A stretch of DNA of 64,000 bases from Erpobdella octoculata (lineage: Eukaryota > Annelida > Clitellata > Hirudinida > Erpobdellidae). The translations under genes and the position numbers were made by a program. Shown one piece after another: positions 61,050 to 64,000 of this stretch. Position 1 is the stretch's first letter. Every line of letters starts with the position of its first letter. The stretch lies in the NCBI GenBank assembly GCA_963978895.1, contig OZ022239.1, positions 36,735,330 through 36,799,329 of the forward strand, written 5' to 3'. The notes under the pieces were generated by a model that was not told where the DNA came from, did no database searches, and saw nothing but the letters and a program-made list of their open reading frames with translations.

Positions 61050-61491
61050 TGCTTTGTCTCTAGCCTCAGCTGTTTTTTTCTTTTTTCAGCACCGCTTCGA
61101 TAATGATTCATAATCTGCAATACATAATGAAAGAGATAAAAAAATGAGTCAGAGCGTCACTAGACTTAATAGCATTATATCAACTATTACTATAAACAAT
61201 CAACTAGCGAATTAATCTATGTTTATGCTACAAACAGTGCGCCCCAAAACCTTTACGTTCGCTGTCGAAGTCATTAGTCCAAATGGCAGCAGACTGTGTG
61301 CGTCAAAAACGTTGAAACTTACTTCTGCAACTAATTTTTTTGTCTACTAATTAGCCAGCTTAATTACATTAACTCAATGATCAAATGTTTTTAAAATACA
61401 AATAGTTGTTACGTTACGAACATTTATAAATTCCCCCGCTCCCCAAAGCGAAAGCAGCAACAAATTAATCATTGCGACCTTATTGATACCA
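61050..61491. other. No gene seen
   Basis: AT-rich spacer. Confidence 0.4.
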
Positions 61492-62772
61492 GCACTTGAC
61501 GCACGCTTCGCGCGCGAAGCGTGTGAGTTTTTTCATATTATAGTAAAGGTAGTCACAATCAAATCGCACTCTAAGCTCAAAAACAACACCAAAGCGCTAT
61601 TATATTAATAACTTTACGCACGCTTCGCAAGCGAAGCATGTGACTATGTCAGCCAGTAGCAGATGATTTTTAACTTGAAAACGTTTTGGAATGGTCTTCT
61701 ATTTGATTGGATGATTTTGGAAAAAATGCCTACGAAAAAAACCTAAAATGGGCTATATTGCAAACAATAGCCTACGAAAAAAACCACATTTATTGTGTGA
61801 TAGTGGAAAAACCGACTACGAAGAACACAATATTAATTTGATTTGATTGGAAAAAAACAGATTTACGAAAAAAACATTTATTGGGTGATCGTGAAAAAAC
61901 CGCCTATGAAAACACACAATATTAAATGGATAGTATCGAAAACAGCAGCCTACGAAAATAACAACATATTTTGGGTAATAGTGAAAAAAAGCCTAAGAAA
62001 AAACCAAAACTTTAATGGCTGATAATGAAAAAACAGCCTACAAAAAAACCCAACCTTCAATGGCTGATATTGGGAAAACCCGCCGATGTACTACTTCGGT
62101 GATTTATTTATTTTCAACTTGTTTATATTGAGTTATGACGTATGCTCAAAATATATCCACAAAGCGTCGAACTTTCCAATAATAGGAATAATATTAGCAA
62201 ATTAGCTAATTTTCGTAAATAATAATATTATTAATAATTAAAATAAGATGAATAATAATTACAAAATAGAAAAATGTCGTTAATAATAATTTCATTAAAT
62301 ATATCCGCAAAGCGTCGAATTTTCCAATAATAGGGATAATATTAGCAAAATAGTTAATCTTCGTTAATAATAATATTATTATTAGTTAAAATTAGAGAAA
62401 TAATAATTGCAAAATAGTAAATTGTCGTTAATAATAATTTACAACTTGTTAAAAATTGGGAAAAACCCGCCGGCTACTACTTCGGTGATTTATTTATTTT
62501 CAACTTGTTCATATTGAAAGATGACGTACAATGCATTATATATATATATCCGCAAAGCGTTAAACTTTCGCGGCTAATTACTTTTTATTTAAACATTTTA
62601 ACAAAAAAGTGCCCTAACAAAGCGTGTTCAGCGTCTCATAATCTATGAACGTGAGTTTTTTCAGACCTGCAGATGGTAATCGGGTGACATAATACATACA
62701 TAATACATAATACATACATCATTGCGGGTGACACAATACATAATACATCATTGCGCTTTTATAGTAGGGACC
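61492..62772 (+). repeat. 1.28-kb tandem repeat, unit 1
   Basis: Starts GCACTTGACGCACGCTTCGC and repeats at 62773. It contains a perfect 22-bp palindrome (61502-61523), a related one at about 61619-61642, and many ACAGCCTACGAAAAAACC sub-repeats of 35-45 bp (61720-62090). A duplicated block starts CTTCGGTGATTTATTTATTT (62096 and 62480). No open frame of interest. Confidence 0.85.
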
Positions 62773-64000
62773 AGCACTTGACGCACGCTTCGCGCGCGAA
62801 GCGTGTGAGTTTTTACATATTAATAGTAAAGGTTGTCGCACTTAAATCGCACTCTAAGCTCAAAACAACACCAATGCGCTATTATAGTAATAACTTTACG
62901 CACGCTTCGCAAGCGAAGCGAGTGACTATTTTAGCCAGTAGCTGATGATTTTTCACTTGAAAACGTTTTGGAATGGTCTTCTATTTGATTGGATGATTTT
63001 AGAAAATCTGCCTACAAAAAAAACCTTTAATGGGTGATATTGGAAAAAACAGCCTACGAAAAACCCCATATTTATTGGGTGATAGTGAAAAAGCCGCCTA
63101 CGAAAAAACCTATATTGGATGTTTTTAGAAATAACAGCCTACGAAAAACACAATATTTATTGAATGGTATCGGGAAAAACAGCGTACGAAAAAAAACGAA
63201 CTGTAACGGCTAATATAGAAAAAAAACTCCTACGGATAAAAAAACTTTTATTGGGCAATTTTGTAAAAACATCCTACAAAAAACCCAACCTTTAATGTCT
63301 GATAATGAATAGAACCGCCTACAAAATACCCAACCTTCAATGGCTGATATTGGGAAAAGCCGCCGGTGATTTATTTTCAACTTGTTTATATTGAGTTATG
63401 ACGTATGCTCAAAATATATTCGAACTTTCCAATAATAGGAATAATATTAGCAATTATTACAATAAGAGGAATAATAATTGCAAAATATTAAAATGTCGTT
63501 AATAATAATTTCATTATATGTATTAAGAGGAATAATAATTGCAAAATAGTAAAATGTCGTTAACAATAATTTCATTAAATATATCCGCAAAGCATAGAAT
63601 TTTCCAATAATAGGAATAATATTAGCAAAATAGTTAATCTTCGTTAATAATAATATTATTAATAATTAAAACAAGAAGAATAATAATTGCAAAATAGTAA
63701 ATTGTCGTTAATAATAATTTACAACTTGTTTAAAATTGGGAAAATCTCGCCGGCGGTCTACTTCGGTGATTTATTTATTTTCAACTTGTTTATATTCAGC
63801 GATGACGTATGCTGCATTATATATATCCGCATAGCGTTAAACTTTCGCGGCTAATAACTTTTTATTTAAACATTTTATCAAAAATGCCCTAACAAACAAA
63901 CCATGTTCAGCATATCATAATCTATAAACGTGAGTTTTTTCAGACCTGTAGATGCTAATCGGGTGACATACATACATAATACATACATCATTGCGTTTTT
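62773..64000 (+). repeat. 1.28-kb tandem repeat, unit 2 (cut by window end)
   Basis: Follows unit 1 block by block with small indels: palindrome at 62784-62805, GCCTACGAAAAAACC sub-repeats, the CTTCGGTGATTTATTTATTT block and the ATACATACATCATTGCG end. The repeat continues past the window. Confidence 0.85.

Noticed and set aside
61720..62090. A CRISPR-like array of 35-45-bp spaced repeats at 61.7-62.1 kb
   Set aside because: Spacers and repeats are both degenerate copies, the genome is animal, and there are no cas genes. It is sub-repeat structure of a satellite.

Overview
The window is AT-rich animal (invertebrate metazoan) DNA. The evidence is spliced genes with long AT-rich introns, TTAGGG-type telomere-like arrays, animal-type transposons (Penelope-like, Ty3/Gypsy, hAT/ZMYM-type, Helitron with satellite repeats), tRNA-derived retroposon heads and extreme simple-sequence expansion. 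I see no bacterial operons, CRISPR array or rRNA. I cannot name the species.

Layout. 0-5.3 kb: GC-run and telomere-like repeats, a 1-kb (TAGACAGA)n array, Helitron-like repeats, a Penelope-like element (PLE) fragment with a hammerhead-like motif, and a decayed Helitron Rep/helicase on the minus strand. 5.3-10.6 kb: a nearly intact Ty3/Gypsy retrotransposon (R1) broken by one in-frame TAG. 10.6-16.6 kb: a 6-kb palindrome made of two inverted Penelope-like copies encoding RT and GIY-YIG domains, each arm carrying a hammerhead ribozyme. 16.6-18.4 kb: fold-back MITEs. 18.5-42.3 kb: a host gene on the plus strand read from six or seven exons, all in phase 1, encoding Cys-rich, N-glycosylation-rich Ig-like extracellular domains. 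Its introns hold a second PLE, an LTR element (R2), two hAT elements and Helitron pieces. 42.7-47.3 kb: two head-to-head retroposons and a hAT nested inside another hAT. 47.6-48.4 kb: three tRNA-like sequences. 48.6-50.0 kb: 1.4 kb of (TACATA)n. 50.3-51.25 kb: an intact intronless Ser/Thr kinase of Polo-like type. 51.7-60 kb: a Helitron-like repeat field, with a third LTR element (R3) bearing near-identical LTRs inserted in one copy. 60-64 kb: hAT and MITE remnants, then a 1.28-kb tandem repeat running off the end.

Only two loci look like host protein genes: the Ig-like multi-exon gene and the kinase. Almost everything else is mobile or simple-sequence DNA, and the order of several insertions can be read from target-site duplications. 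Long open frames over simple repeats (Tyr-Ile, Leu-Ser, Cys-Met and Gly-Asn-Gly-Arg runs) are artefacts and are not annotated as genes.
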